Below, piece by piece: positions 42,787-52,362 of a stretch of 64,000 nucleotides of DNA (positions within the stretch are counted from its first letter, which is position 1; every line of letters begins with the position of its first letter). The DNA lies in NCBI RefSeq assembly GCF_002003665.1, contig NZ_JATM01000001.1:62001-126000 (forward strand), read 5' to 3'. The position numbers were made by a program, and so were the translations under genes. The DNA comes from Bombella intestini. GTDB lineage: Bacteria; Pseudomonadota; Alphaproteobacteria; Acetobacterales; Acetobacteraceae. The notes below the pieces were generated by a model, which was given only the letters and a program-made list of their open reading frames with translations, was not told the DNA's origin and did not search any database.

Positions 42787-45365
42787 GATTTACCGGATGA
42801 CCATTTCTGAAGTGCAGCAAAAGGAGAGTCGGCCAGTTTGCGGGTGTTCTTTTGTTCTTTGCGGGGAGGGTTTGTCTTTCGGTTCTGGCGTGTGTGCTTG
42901 ATAGGCTTTGTCCCTTTGCGGTTTGCTCGTCCTAGAATGATAAGCGGAGAGGCTGGGCCGTACTGATCAGCTGTAAGAGGCTGTGGGGCATGGTGAGGGA
43001 TGCTCAGGCTCTTCAAGAGGGCGGGTAACAGGGCTGTTTTTATCCCAAGGGATGAAGCAAGCGTATCCGGTGCGATGAAGGAGCGGTTCGGCTGTCGCCC
43101 ATGTGGGCGAAGAGTAGAGAGGAGGGCGTCCAGCCTATCGAGGCGGGTATGGACAGGGCCGGTCTCTTCCCATCCCGGCGGGGGCGTTGGATAGTCTGCA
43201 ACAGGTAGGCAGATGCGGGCAGCGTTCGGCGTCTTCTGGTGGCGGCCGTGCCAGATATTATGAAGCAGGACCATCATGGGTAAGCTGGCAGGGCGGAAGA
43301 GCAGCGGATAATAAATCTGACGCACCCCGATACGCACCCCACTGCGATAGAGGCGTTTCTTATCTGCTGGGGAGAGGCTCCGGTCCTCAGGCAGGGTTGG
43401 TGTGGTGCCCCCATCCTCCCGTAGGCGGTAATAGAGGCCCCGTAGAGTTGGAGTGTCCTGTAGTTGCTCTACCAGTCGGAGAAAGGGGGCCAGTATGCCG
43501 TTGATCCGTTCTGTAATCAGGGCCTGAAGATGGGTCTGTACCTGTCGGCTTTGGTGATTATCCTGAAACTCTCCCGGCAGAAGCTGGATAAGGGGATGGA
43601 ATAGATCATCGCCACGGGTGAGTGTGGCAATGGCGCCTCCCTCCCAGTGAATTTGTCTATCATCGTTCAGTGTTAGTTGGCTGGCATCCTGCTTCAGGAA
43701 ATGGCGTATCCGGGCAGGCATAGCTTGTCGTAAGGCTCTTTTGCCGGCCCGCAACAGCAGTTCACCTTCCCGATTGTCGGTAGGGGTATCGATTTGCATT
43801 GTAAAACCGACAATCTGGCCGATCTCATGGCCTTCCACGATGATGCGATTTTGGGGGGTAACGGCATAGAGGGCATCGGAGGCTGCGCCTGCTTCAGGTC
43901 GGCGGAGCAGGGCTGTGGCCCGCTTGTTGACGAAGCGTTCCTTTAGTCGCTCATGTAGCGTGTCGGAGAGGCGGTCTTCCACCGCACGGCAACGCTCCTG
44001 CCACTGGCGGCTTTGATGCATCCAGCCTGTTCGGGCCGCCACATAGGCGCAAACCCGCACACCAGAGAGGCGGTGCATCAGCGTGTCCATGTCTCCATCC
44101 AGCCGGTCTAGTCCCCGTAATTGCCCTTCCATCCATGCTGGAGGAATACGGCGATGTTTTAACAGATCAAGGAAAAGGCGAGCGCAAAGCCGTGTATGGC
44201 TGCCATCGCCGAGCTTGCGGAAGTCTGGAATCTGGCAAACTTCCCAGAGCAGTTCTGTGGCTTTGTGCCCTCGGGCTACGTCCCGGATATCCTCCATCTG
44301 CATAAGGCCGCTCAGCACGTCCAGATCGGCCGCTGTACGCCCGGTAATCAGTCCGGGGCGGGGCGGCTTGCTCATCAGGCTGTGGAAGAGCTTTTCAGGG
44401 GAGCTATAATCAAGGTTGGTCTGCCGCCAGTAGATGGCTTTGATGGCCTCGAAATGATGGTCTTCCACCGCCTTAATGAGTTCCTGGCTCATAGGTGGGC
44501 AAGACGCCGTGGTGCCGAACGTGCCGTCTCTCATGCCCCGGCCAGCTCGCCCGGTAATTTGGGCGACCTCTTGCGGTGTAAGAGCACGGGAGTTCTGACC
44601 GTCAAATTTGTGGAGGGAGGCAAGGGCGACATGGTCCACATCCATGTTCAGCCCCATACCGATGGCGTCAGTCGCTACGAGATAGTCCACATCCCGGTTC
44701 TGGTAGAGGGCGACCTGCGCATTGCGGGTACGGGGGCTAAGACGCCCCATGATGATGGCACAGCCGCCCCGTTTCTGGCGGATGGCTTCAGCAATGGCGT
44801 AAACCTCCGTGGCGGAAAAAGCCACGATGGCGGAGCGGGGCGGCAGGCGTGTGAGGTTGACCGGCCCGATATTTGTGAGCTGGGAGAGGCGGGCACGGGT
44901 CTCGATCGTGATGCCGGGTACAAGCTGCCGCAACAACCCACGGATGGTTTCGGCCCCTAAAAAGAGGGTTTCCCCTTTACCACGAGCGTGGAGGAGACGG
45001 TCGGTGAAGATGTGCCCACGGTCGGGGTCGGCAGCGAGCTGTATCTCGTCAATCCCGACAAAATCCACCTTCCGGTCCAACGGCATAGCTTCAACTGTGC
45101 AGGAGAACCAGCGGGCACCGGGGGGAATGATCTTTTCCTCACCTGTTAGCAGGGCGACATGACGTTCGCCTTTCAGCTTGACGAGACGTTCATAATTCTC
45201 CCGCGCCAGAAGGCGGAGAGGAAAGCCGATAATACCGCTCTGATGGGCCATCATGCGGGTAAGGGCGTAATGAGTCTTGCCAGTATTGGTGGGGCCGAGT
45301 ACGGCGTGGATTGGTCCCGGCGGCTGGGAGGCTGCCGTGGTAAAGGATGGATATGGTCCCGTCAT
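42783..45365 (-). CDS. Suv3-like RNA/DNA helicase
   Basis: An approximately 860-residue superfamily 2 helicase related to mitochondrial SUV3. Walker A is AVLGPTNTGKTHYAL near residue 25, the DExH-type box is FVGIDEIQLAADP, and motif VI is QITGRAGRG. The SUV3-type signature YLVATDAIGMGLNMDVDHVALASLHKFDG is present. The last 50 residues are very basic and could bind RNA. Its role in bacteria is not settled; RNA turnover is a fair inference from its S4-protein partner. The ATG at 45365 fits the family start better than the upstream TTG at 45401. Confidence 0.9.
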   Translation of the reverse strand: MTGPYPSFTTAASQPPGPIHAVLGPTNTGKTHYALTRMMAHQSGIIGFPLRLLARENYERLVKLKGERHVALLTGEEKIIPPGARWFSCTVEAMPLDRKVDFVGIDEIQLAADPDRGHIFTDRLLHARGKGETLFLGAETIRGLLRQLVPGITIETRARLSQLTNIGPVNLTRLPPRSAIVAFSATEVYAIAEAIRQKRGGCAIIMGRLSPRTRNAQVALYQNRDVDYLVATDAIGMGLNMDVDHVALASLHKFDGQNSRALTPQEVAQITGRAGRGMRDGTFGTTASCPPMSQELIKAVEDHHFEAIKAIYWRQTNLDYSSPEKLFHSLMSKPPRPGLITGRTAADLDVLSGLMQMEDIRDVARGHKATELLWEVCQIPDFRKLGDGSHTRLCARLFLDLLKHRRIPPAWMEGQLRGLDRLDGDMDTLMHRLSGVRVCAYVAARTGWMHQSRQWQERCRAVEDRLSDTLHERLKERFVNKRATALLRRPEAGAASDALYAVTPQNRIIVEGHEIGQIVGFTMQIDTPTDNREGELLLRAGKRALRQAMPARIRHFLKQDASQLTLNDDRQIHWEGGAIATLTRGDDLFHPLIQLLPGEFQDNHQSRQVQTHLQALITERINGILAPFLRLVEQLQDTPTLRGLYYRLREDGGTTPTLPEDRSLSPADKKRLYRSGVRIGVRQIYYPLLFRPASLPMMVLLHNIWHGRHQKTPNAARICLPVADYPTPPPGWEETGPVHTRLDRLDALLSTLRPHGRQPNRSFIAPDTLASSLGIKTALLPALLKSLSIPHHAPQPLTADQYGPASPLIILGRANRKGTKPIKHTRQNRKTNPPRKEQKNTRKLADSPFAALQKWSSGKS

Positions 45366-45464
45366 GGCTGGAATGATCTTGCTTGAATGGGATAAAAGCA
45401 AGACATTCCAGAGAGTTTTTCAGCAAAGCCAGAGTCATACTCTGGATGATGGGACGGTATTCAT

Positions 45465-46856
45465 ATGTCTGACGCTCCGTTTTTGCCCCTCTGCCCTTCT
45501 GATGAGGGAGGCCCGGCTCTGCCCCTCTATGTAGTGAAGGCAGGTGATGAGGTAACGTTGTCCGGTCTGCTGGGGCCTCATGAGGCGTTCTTGCGGAAGC
45601 AGGGCTTCGAGGGGCGTGCCGGGCAGTTCACCTTGTTGCCGGGGCAGGATGGTGTATCCGGTGCTGTCTTCTGTGTGGAAACAGGGAAAGGCCCCATGTC
45701 GTATGGAGCTTTGCCTGCCCATTTGAAGGAAGGATGCTGGACCCCGCAGCCTAAAGGGCTTGATGCTTCCATTCTGGAAGAGTTGATTCTTGGTTTTTGC
45801 CTCGGTGCTTATGAATACCAGCTTAAAGGGGCGGCCCAAGCAGAAAAGGCATGCGCAAAGCTCTGCGTTCCGACAGAGCTGGGGCGGGAGGCTCGGATTC
45901 TAGCACGGGCGGCATGGCTGGGGCGGGACCTCATCAATACGCCTGCCAATCTTATGGGGCCAACAGAACTGGCCGAAGCCGCCCGCAAGATGCTGACAGA
46001 GCGGAAGGCCTCTGTAGAGCTAGTTGAAGGTGAGGCACTGGAGACAGCCTATCCTTGCTTGGCAGCGGTCGGGGCTGGGTCCGATAGGCCTGCCGTGGTC
46101 GTGATCGGTCGTAAGGCAGGCCGGACGAAGGATGCGCCACGTTTGTCTCTTGTAGGAAAGGGCGTTTGTTTCGATACAGGCGGTTACGACCTGAAGCCCG
46201 GCTCCTCCATGGCGAGAATGAAGAAGGATATGGGCGGGGCCACTCTGATGCTGGCACTGGCTTGTGCTTTGCTAGATTCCGAAGCTGATATTGCGCTGGA
46301 GATACGCCTTGGTTGTGTAGAAAACAGCATTTCCGGCCATGCCATGCGGCCGGGTGATGTACTGACGACACGCAAGGGGTTACGTGTCGAAGTCGGCAAC
46401 ACGGATGCGGAAGGGCGTCTCGTTTTGGCAGACCTTCTTACCGAAGCGGCCGAGAGCCAACCTGACGTGCTGCTGGATGCCGCAACATTGACCGGTGCCG
46501 CTCGTGTCGCTTTAGGGCCTGATCTTCCCGCTTTGTTCAGTAATGATGAAGAACTGGCAGAACATATTCTTGCTTCTGGAAAAGAAACGCATGATCCTCT
46601 TTGGCAGCTTCCTCTCTGGGCAGAGTATGATGATTGGATGAACAGTTCGATTGCCGACTGTAACAATCTATCTTCCCGCCCGATGGCAGGGGCCATCACG
46701 GCGGCTCTGTTTCTACAGCGTTTTGTGCCTTCAGGGCAGACATGGGCGCATGTGGACACTTACGCATGGAATGACGCGACCCGTCCCGGTCGCCCTGTAG
46801 GGGGAGAGGTGCTGGCTCTGAGAGCACTTTTCCGTGCGTTTTCGGAAAGTTTCTAA
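45465..46856 (+). CDS. Leucyl aminopeptidase family protein (M17)
   Basis: A 463-residue zinc/manganese aminopeptidase of family M17, acting on peptide N-termini in the cytoplasm. The metal and substrate residues are visible: LVGKGVCFDTGGYDLKP (Lys/Asp), MKKDMGGA, NTDAEGRLVLADLLTEA and LDAATLTGAARVALG. The N-terminal domain is the shorter, variable type, so it is not certain to be the classical PepA. GGGACGG lies 8 bases before the ATG. It stands alone, divergent from the Suv3-like helicase. Confidence 0.93.
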   Translation: MSDAPFLPLCPSDEGGPALPLYVVKAGDEVTLSGLLGPHEAFLRKQGFEGRAGQFTLLPGQDGVSGAVFCVETGKGPMSYGALPAHLKEGCWTPQPKGLDASILEELILGFCLGAYEYQLKGAAQAEKACAKLCVPTELGREARILARAAWLGRDLINTPANLMGPTELAEAARKMLTERKASVELVEGEALETAYPCLAAVGAGSDRPAVVVIGRKAGRTKDAPRLSLVGKGVCFDTGGYDLKPGSSMARMKKDMGGATLMLALACALLDSEADIALEIRLGCVENSISGHAMRPGDVLTTRKGLRVEVGNTDAEGRLVLADLLTEAAESQPDVLLDAATLTGAARVALGPDLPALFSNDEELAEHILASGKETHDPLWQLPLWAEYDDWMNSSIADCNNLSSRPMAGAITAALFLQRFVPSGQTWAHVDTYAWNDATRPGRPVGGEVLALRALFRAFSESF

Positions 46857-46885
46857 AAAGAAACAATTTGTAATATTTGGTACAG

Positions 46886-46925
46886 AAACCTGTTTTCCAT
46901 TGCATTTTGTAGGGAAAACAGGTTT
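46886..46925. repeat. Perfect 13-bp inverted repeat after the aminopeptidase gene
   Basis: AAACCTGTTTTCC (46886-46898) and GGAAAACAGGTTT (46913-46925) are exact reverse complements, 14 bases apart, starting 29 bases past the stop codon. The RNA stem would be strong, but no T-run follows, so it could be an unusual terminator, an RNA-stabilising hairpin or a protein-binding site. Confidence 0.7.
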
Positions 46926-47096
46926 GGGAATAGCTGCCCTGCATTGAGAGTGCTTGTCATTTCGATGCAAAAGCGTCACAAACTGGGCGAAAAGCAAAGT
47001 CCCCGTGTAGTTACATGATGAGGCATGGCCGAGAGGCGGATGGTCATGCCGGGGTGTATGGGGGCATCTGAAACCGGAAACGATGGGGCTTTTATT

Positions 47097-47498
47097 ATGA
47101 GTCGGAATGCTGATAACCGCATGCTTCAATTGCTGCGTGATACGATCGTTTCCACAGTGCGTGGTGAGGGGCCGGACCTGTCCGCCCGCCAGCTGGCTGT
47201 ATTTCTGAGCTGTTACCTAGAGGATGGGGCACATACGGTGCGAGGCCTTGCCCAGTCGCTCAACGTGTCCAAACCAGCCATCACCCGGGCCTTGGATCGC
47301 TTGAGTGAATTAGACCTTGCTCGCCGCAAGGTGGACCCGCTGGACCGCCGTTCTGTCCTTGTCCAACGCACGCTGAAGGGGTCTGCTTACCTGCGGGGGC
47401 TGCGGAGTGTCATGGAAGAGGCGAGCGGGGATGATGTAGTCGTTCGTGCGCCGGTCTTGTCGTCTGTAGCGTCTCTCCAGACGCGTAAAGCTGGCTGA
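47097..47498 (+). CDS. MarR family transcriptional regulator
   Basis: A 133-residue winged-helix regulator. The fold runs LSARQLAVFLSCYLEDGAHTVRGLAQSLNVSKPAITRALDRLSELDLARRKVDPLDRRSVLVQRTLKGSAYL, with the helix-turn-helix and the wing (DPLDRRS) of MarR proteins. The start at 47097 is chosen because the upstream in-frame region from 47025 has no family match; the ribosome site is weak. It is followed after 4 bp by an aminotransferase gene, which it may or may not regulate. The signal it senses is unknown. Confidence 0.88.
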   Translation: MSRNADNRMLQLLRDTIVSTVRGEGPDLSARQLAVFLSCYLEDGAHTVRGLAQSLNVSKPAITRALDRLSELDLARRKVDPLDRRSVLVQRTLKGSAYLRGLRSVMEEASGDDVVVRAPVLSSVASLQTRKAG

Positions 47499-47502
47499 TT
47501 TC

Positions 47503-48657
47503 TTGTCCGGGCCTGTTCCTTTTCTCGATCTACCTGCCCAGCAGAAGCGTCTTGGTGCTGCCCTGCGGGAGCGGCTGGACCGTGTCCTCGCTCACTGCCG
47601 TTTTGTGATGGGGCCGGAGGTAACGGAGCTAGAGGAACGTCTGGCCCGTTATGGCGGGGCCCGTCATGCTATCGGCGTGTCATCCGGCACGGATGCTTTG
47701 CTGATGGTTTTGATGGCAGAGGGCATCGGTCCCGGCATGGCGGTGTTTCTACCTGCTTTTACCTATACGGCCACGGCAGAGGTGGTTCTTTTGCTAGGGG
47801 CTGTACCTGTTTTTGTGGATGTGGACCCACAGACATTTCAGATCAGCCTGCCTTCGCTAGAGCAGCGTCTTAAGGCCATTCGTCAAGCAGGGCAGGTACG
47901 GCCGCAGGCGATCATAGGCGTGGATCTGTTCGGACAACCGGCTCCGTGGGATGAGCTGAATCGTTTTGCTACCCGGGAAGGACTGTTTCTTGTGGCGGAT
48001 TGCGCCCAGTCTTTTGGAGCCTCCTATAAGGGGCGGAAGCTGGGCCATGAGGCTGGGGCCACCACATTGTCCTTTTTCCCTTCCAAACCGCTGGGCGGTT
48101 ATGGTGATGGTGGGGCCGTACTGACAGATGATGATGAAAAAGCGGCTCTTTATCGCTCATTGCGCAGTCATGGAGAAGGACGCCAGCGTTACGAAGTGCA
48201 GCGCATCGGCTTGAATGCTCGGCTTGATAGCCTTCAGGCGGCTGTTTTGCTGAGCAAGATGGATGTTTTTGAGGATGAGCTAAAGCGGCGTGAGGGTGTG
48301 GCACGGGCCTATGATGCAGCTTTACCTTCTTTGGTTCGTCCGCCCGTGAGGGTGCCAGATAGTCAAAGTGCTTGGGCTGTTTATTGTGTGTGTCTGCCAT
48401 CCCGCACCTTGCGGGACAGTCTGCGTGATCGTCTCACCGAGGCTGAAATTGCTACGGCCATTTATTATCCTAAGCCCTTGCATCAGCAGCCTGCTTATCA
48501 GGCGCAGCATGATGGGATTGCCCTGCCAGTTGCAGAAAGGATAGGAGAGCATGTGTTGGCTCTGCCGATTCATGCCGATCTTTCAGATGAGGCAGTGGCG
48601 TATGTGCTGGCGGTGATTAGTCAATGGGCGGAGGAACAGGATGAGCCGCAACAATAA
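47503..48657 (+). CDS. DegT/DnrJ/EryC1/StrS family aminotransferase
   Basis: A 384-residue PLP-dependent sugar aminotransferase. The fold starts at VPFLDLPAQQKRL and shows GVSSGTDALLMVLMAEGIGPG, VFLPAFTYTATAEVVLLLGAVPVFVDVD, DCAQSFGASYKGRKLG and the PLP lysine in SFFPSKPLGGYGDGGAV. Such enzymes aminate nucleotide-linked keto sugars for surface polysaccharides. The only start that keeps the conserved N-terminus is a TTG at 47503, with no clear ribosome site, so low or coupled translation is likely. It lies 4 bp behind the MarR gene and overlaps the next gene by 17 bp. No sugar-pathway genes are adjacent, so the substrate is unknown. Confidence 0.92.
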   Translation: MSGPVPFLDLPAQQKRLGAALRERLDRVLAHCRFVMGPEVTELEERLARYGGARHAIGVSSGTDALLMVLMAEGIGPGMAVFLPAFTYTATAEVVLLLGAVPVFVDVDPQTFQISLPSLEQRLKAIRQAGQVRPQAIIGVDLFGQPAPWDELNRFATREGLFLVADCAQSFGASYKGRKLGHEAGATTLSFFPSKPLGGYGDGGAVLTDDDEKAALYRSLRSHGEGRQRYEVQRIGLNARLDSLQAAVLLSKMDVFEDELKRREGVARAYDAALPSLVRPPVRVPDSQSAWAVYCVCLPSRTLRDSLRDRLTEAEIATAIYYPKPLHQQPAYQAQHDGIALPVAERIGEHVLALPIHADLSDEAVAYVLAVISQWAEEQDEPQQ

Positions 48658-49051
48658 GTTTCTTCTGGTTTTTGCGGTAGCGGTGATTGTGCCGGTTGTG
48701 CTGATTTGGACGGTTGCATGGCCTATCCTACGGCCATGGAACTTGCCCGATGTCACCCGTGGGGTCCTGTATGAAGCCGGAGATGAACGCAACCTCATGG
48801 CAGACGAGATTGGAGCCATGAACCAGTGGTTGCATCAGCATCAGACAGGATGGGGTATTGCTGGTGAAGTACCGCCGAAGGACACACCGGCGGAGGCTGT
48901 TTATCAGCTTACCAGTGCCGATGGGCGGACCATCATTCTATCAGCATGGCATTTCCGTCACGGTGCTGATGTGGTGGGTATTCAAACTCAGGCCGGTGGA
49001 ACGTATCGGATGCGCTCATTTGAACGTGGAACGCTTCACCTGCCTGATTAA
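48641..49051 (+). CDS. Hypothetical membrane-anchored protein
   Basis: I do not recognise this 136-residue protein. It begins MSRNNK followed by one hydrophobic helix (FLLVFAVAVIVPVVLIWTVAWPIL), so it should be anchored in the inner membrane with about 105 residues outside. The body contains tryptophan-rich patches (MNQWLHQHQTGWGI). GGAGG lies 8 bases before the ATG, and the start is inside the end of the aminotransferase gene, so the two are translated together. Confidence 0.75.
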   Translation: MSRNNKFLLVFAVAVIVPVVLIWTVAWPILRPWNLPDVTRGVLYEAGDERNLMADEIGAMNQWLHQHQTGWGIAGEVPPKDTPAEAVYQLTSADGRTIILSAWHFRHGADVVGIQTQAGGTYRMRSFERGTLHLPD

Positions 49052-49086
49052 AAGGTATCTGTAAAACTGGGTTTTGTTAAGACCTG

Positions 49087-50265
49087 TTATTCGCTCTTGC
49101 TTTTTGTGGCGTCAGACTTTTCCTGTTTGTTCTTGATGATTTCCTGTTGGGTCAGTTCATTGGTTTCCAGCTGGGTTTTGGTCGCATCAGCAAGCGGTGG
49201 GGTTGCTTTATCAAAGACGGCCAGCAGTGCAGCGGTGATGGGCGAGGCAAGAACCAGCCCCGGTACCCCTAGGATGGAACCAAAAACACTCTGAGATAGA
49301 ATGGCTAGGGCAGGCGGCATATGGACAGCCCGCCGCTGGATAAGCGGGGCAAGGATATTCCCCTCGCAGAATTGGATAACACTATAGAGAATCGCAACGA
49401 AAAGAGCTTCTCGTGTGCCGAGGGAAAGGCTTATCAGTAGGGCAGGCACGGCGCCGAGAATGGCCCCAATATAGGGGATGAAGTTACACAGTCCTGCCAC
49501 AACGCCCAGAGCAAGAGCTAGCGGCACGCCGATTAGATACAGCCCAATACCGGAGAAAATACCTACCGCCAGCATGTCCAGAGCTTGTCCCGCTGTCCAT
49601 GCCCAAAGGGTATTACCCGCACTATAGAGGAGGTCACGGGCAGACTCTCGCTGATGGGGCGGTACGAGTCTAAGAACCCCGTTGATATAGAGAGAGGGGG
49701 ACACGGCGAAATAGAAGGCCGAGATCAGCACAACAAAGAGCGTGCCCACTAGGCCAAAGGCACTGCCCAGCAGACCAGTGACGGACCCAGCAATCCCGAA
49801 ACCGAAGCTGCTTAGCGGGGTGGTACTATCGTTACCTCCCAGAGAAACGGGCAGGTGATTTAGAACCATCTGGCCGATGGTTGTCTGGGAGAGGTGATAA
49901 CGCATATCACCCGATTGCACGACCAATGCATTCTTGAGGCCGACAAACTGCTCCCCGATGGCGGGGCCGTTGCTCCATACAAGAGCTGTCATAAGCCCGA
50001 TGACAGAGAGAGCCACAAGACTGACGGCAATCGGATAGGGGATGAATTTCATGTGTCGCCGTAGGATACGGGCCAACCCATGCAGGACAATAGCCATCAG
50101 CGTGGCAGCGAACAGGACAGCCAGAACCTCCCCCAGCAGCCAGATAGCCAGCATGATGAGTGATAGGCAGAGTGTTAAACGTATTATGCCGTAGATGCGG
50201 TCTAAGGCATTGGTAGGGGTCTGCTGGGCTACAGGAACAGGAGGGCGGCTGAAGAAGAATGGCAT
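49087..50265 (-). CDS. AI-2E family transporter (PerM-like)
   Basis: A 392-residue inner-membrane protein with about eight helices, of the family once named for AI-2 export (TqsA/PerM) and including sodium/proton antiporters. Family signs are LGEVLAVLFAATLMAIVLHGLARILRRH near the start, the long central domain, and GLCNFIPYIGAILGAVPALLISLSLGTREALFVAILYSVIQFCEGNILAPLIQRRAVHMPPALAILSQ near the end. The last 35 residues are charged and cytoplasmic. The substrate cannot be told from sequence. Confidence 0.9.
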   Translation of the reverse strand: MPFFFSRPPVPVAQQTPTNALDRIYGIIRLTLCLSLIMLAIWLLGEVLAVLFAATLMAIVLHGLARILRRHMKFIPYPIAVSLVALSVIGLMTALVWSNGPAIGEQFVGLKNALVVQSGDMRYHLSQTTIGQMVLNHLPVSLGGNDSTTPLSSFGFGIAGSVTGLLGSAFGLVGTLFVVLISAFYFAVSPSLYINGVLRLVPPHQRESARDLLYSAGNTLWAWTAGQALDMLAVGIFSGIGLYLIGVPLALALGVVAGLCNFIPYIGAILGAVPALLISLSLGTREALFVAILYSVIQFCEGNILAPLIQRRAVHMPPALAILSQSVFGSILGVPGLVLASPITAALLAVFDKATPPLADATKTQLETNELTQQEIIKNKQEKSDATKSKSE

Positions 50266-50335
50266 TGGCGGGAGAGATTCCTGTAAGAGGCGGCAGAAAT
50301 GACGCAGAGAATAATGTGGGTTATTTCACGCCAGG

Positions 50336-52249
50336 TCAATTTGTAGCATTTTCAAGTTCATCTTGTGCTTCGAGCCAGTGCATTTCCGTCTCTTCCTGTT
50401 TTTGACTGACAAGGGCAAGGTCACTGTTCAGCGTGGCAATATCTTCCGCACGGCTGGACTGATAAAGGTTCGGGTCGGCTAGCTTAGCTTCTAGTTGAGA
50501 TTTGGCCTTTTCCAACCGTTCCAGCCGGGTTTCTAGATCACGGATTTTGCGGCGAAGTGGGGCCAGTTGGCGGGTCTGTTCCTTGCGCTGGGCACGTTGT
50601 TGGTTTTTGTCTGGCTGTGTCGTGCTGGCTGTGTCCTTCTGGGTGCGGGACGCCTGACGTTGATTGTCCTGCGTGGCCTGTTTGGCCCGCTCATCCAGCC
50701 ATGAACGGTAATCATCCATGTCGCCATCAAAGGGTGTGATTGTGCCATTCTCGGCAATCCAGAGCTGATCAGCAACGGATTCTACCAGATGGCTATCATG
50801 GCTGATAAGAATGACGGCCCCTTCAAACTCTCCAAGAGCGCGGATGAGCGCATCACGGGCATCAAGGTCCAGATGGTTGGTTGGTTCATCCAAGAGTAGA
50901 AGATGAGGTGCATGGCGGGTTGCTAGTGCGAGGAGCAAGCGGGCCTTTTCACCACCGGAGAGATTACGGACAGGTGTTTCTGCCCGTTCAGCATCCAGGC
51001 CGAAACGGGCCAGTTGGGCACGGACTTGTGGCGGCGTGGCATCTTTCAGCGTGCGGGCCATATGTTGGACGGGCGTTTCATCCAGAATAAGCTCATCCGT
51101 TTGATGCTGGGCAAAATAGCCAACCCGCAGGCGGGATGAGGCCTGTACTTCGCCCGACATAGGGGAAAGCTGACCCGCCAGCAATTTGGCAAAGGTTGAT
51201 TTACCATGTCCGTTCCGTCCAAGCAGGGCGATTCGGTTGTCACTGTCCAGTCGGAGGGAAAGGCGGCGCAGAATGGCTGTCTCGCCATAACCGACAGAGA
51301 CATCCTCTAGTTTCAGCATGGGCGGTGGCAGGGCACCGGGATCAGGGAAGGAGAAGCGGGTGGGTGTTTCCTCCACGACCGAATCAATCTGCGGAAGGCG
51401 TGCTAGAGCCTTCAAGCGGGATTGGGCTTGCTTTGCTTTGGTGGCTTTGGCCCGGAAGCGGGCCACAAAGGCTTCCATCTTTGCCCGCTGGTCTGCCAGC
51501 TTTTCAGCCTGACGATTCTGTTGGAGCCGCTGTTCCGTGCGTATCTGCACGAAGCGTTCATACCCGCCGGGAGTGAGGGAAAGTTTCTTCTGATCCAGAT
51601 GGGCAATGGCTTGCACGCTGTTATCCAGCAGCGCACGGTCGTGGCTGACGATCAAGGCGGCACCGGGGAAGCGGGCGAGCCAGTTTTCCAGCCATAATGT
51701 GGCTTCGATGTCCAGATGGTTGGTTGGTTCATCCAGTAGTAGCAGGTCGGGTGCCAGAAAGAGCGCACTGGCCAGTGCTACACGCATCCGCCAGCCGCCG
51801 GAAAAGTCATTAACAGGCCGCTTCTGTGCCTCTTGATCGAACCCCAGACCGGCCAGAATGGTGCTGGCCCGGGCTGGGGCACTATGGGCATCAATGGCAA
51901 GGAGACGTTCATGCACATCTGCTAGGCGGGTTGGGTCGGTCGTGCTGTCAGCCTCGGCTAGAAGGCGGGTGCGTTCCTCGTGGCTGTTTAGCACTGTTTC
52001 CAGCAGAGAGAGGTCGCCTGATGGTGTTTCCTGCTTCACCCGCCCCATCGTGGCACGGCCGGAAAAGGTAATGCTGCCGCCATCGGGTGCAATATCCCCT
52101 GCAATGGCCGCTAGAAGGGTGGATTTTCCGGCCCCATTATGGCCGATCAACCCGATGCGCCGTCCGGGTTCGATGGTAAGGGACGCCTGATCCAGCAGGG
52201 TGCGGCCTGCGATGCGTAAGGTAAGGTCGGTAATGGTCAGTAAGCTCAC
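50336..52249 (-). CDS. ABC-F family ATPase (Uup/YheS-like)
   Basis: A 637-residue soluble protein with two ABC domains and no membrane part. Walker A motifs are GHNGAGKST (near residue 38) and GRNGHGKST (near 345); signatures are FSGGWRMRVALA and LSGGEKARLLLA; each domain has LLLDEPTNHLD. The linker between them is rich in Arg, Lys and Gln, and a C-terminal coiled coil (about 560-637, LRRKIRDLETRLERLEKAK) follows. ABC-F proteins act on ribosomes. The exact subgroup is uncertain. The start is GTG at 52249 with GAGGGG 6 bases upstream. It is divergent from ndk. Confidence 0.94.
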   Translation of the reverse strand: MSLLTITDLTLRIAGRTLLDQASLTIEPGRRIGLIGHNGAGKSTLLAAIAGDIAPDGGSITFSGRATMGRVKQETPSGDLSLLETVLNSHEERTRLLAEADSTTDPTRLADVHERLLAIDAHSAPARASTILAGLGFDQEAQKRPVNDFSGGWRMRVALASALFLAPDLLLLDEPTNHLDIEATLWLENWLARFPGAALIVSHDRALLDNSVQAIAHLDQKKLSLTPGGYERFVQIRTEQRLQQNRQAEKLADQRAKMEAFVARFRAKATKAKQAQSRLKALARLPQIDSVVEETPTRFSFPDPGALPPPMLKLEDVSVGYGETAILRRLSLRLDSDNRIALLGRNGHGKSTFAKLLAGQLSPMSGEVQASSRLRVGYFAQHQTDELILDETPVQHMARTLKDATPPQVRAQLARFGLDAERAETPVRNLSGGEKARLLLALATRHAPHLLLLDEPTNHLDLDARDALIRALGEFEGAVILISHDSHLVESVADQLWIAENGTITPFDGDMDDYRSWLDERAKQATQDNQRQASRTQKDTASTTQPDKNQQRAQRKEQTRQLAPLRRKIRDLETRLERLEKAKSQLEAKLADPNLYQSSRAEDIATLNSDLALVSQKQEETEMHWLEAQDELENATN

Positions 52250-52362
52250 GCAGGCCCCTCAGGACATGAAAATATGAAAAAAGATACCTGCAACACTACC
52301 AGAACCGGGTTTTTTCCTCTAGGGGAGGCTGATTATAGACATCTATTATTGAGGAGGGTCTT

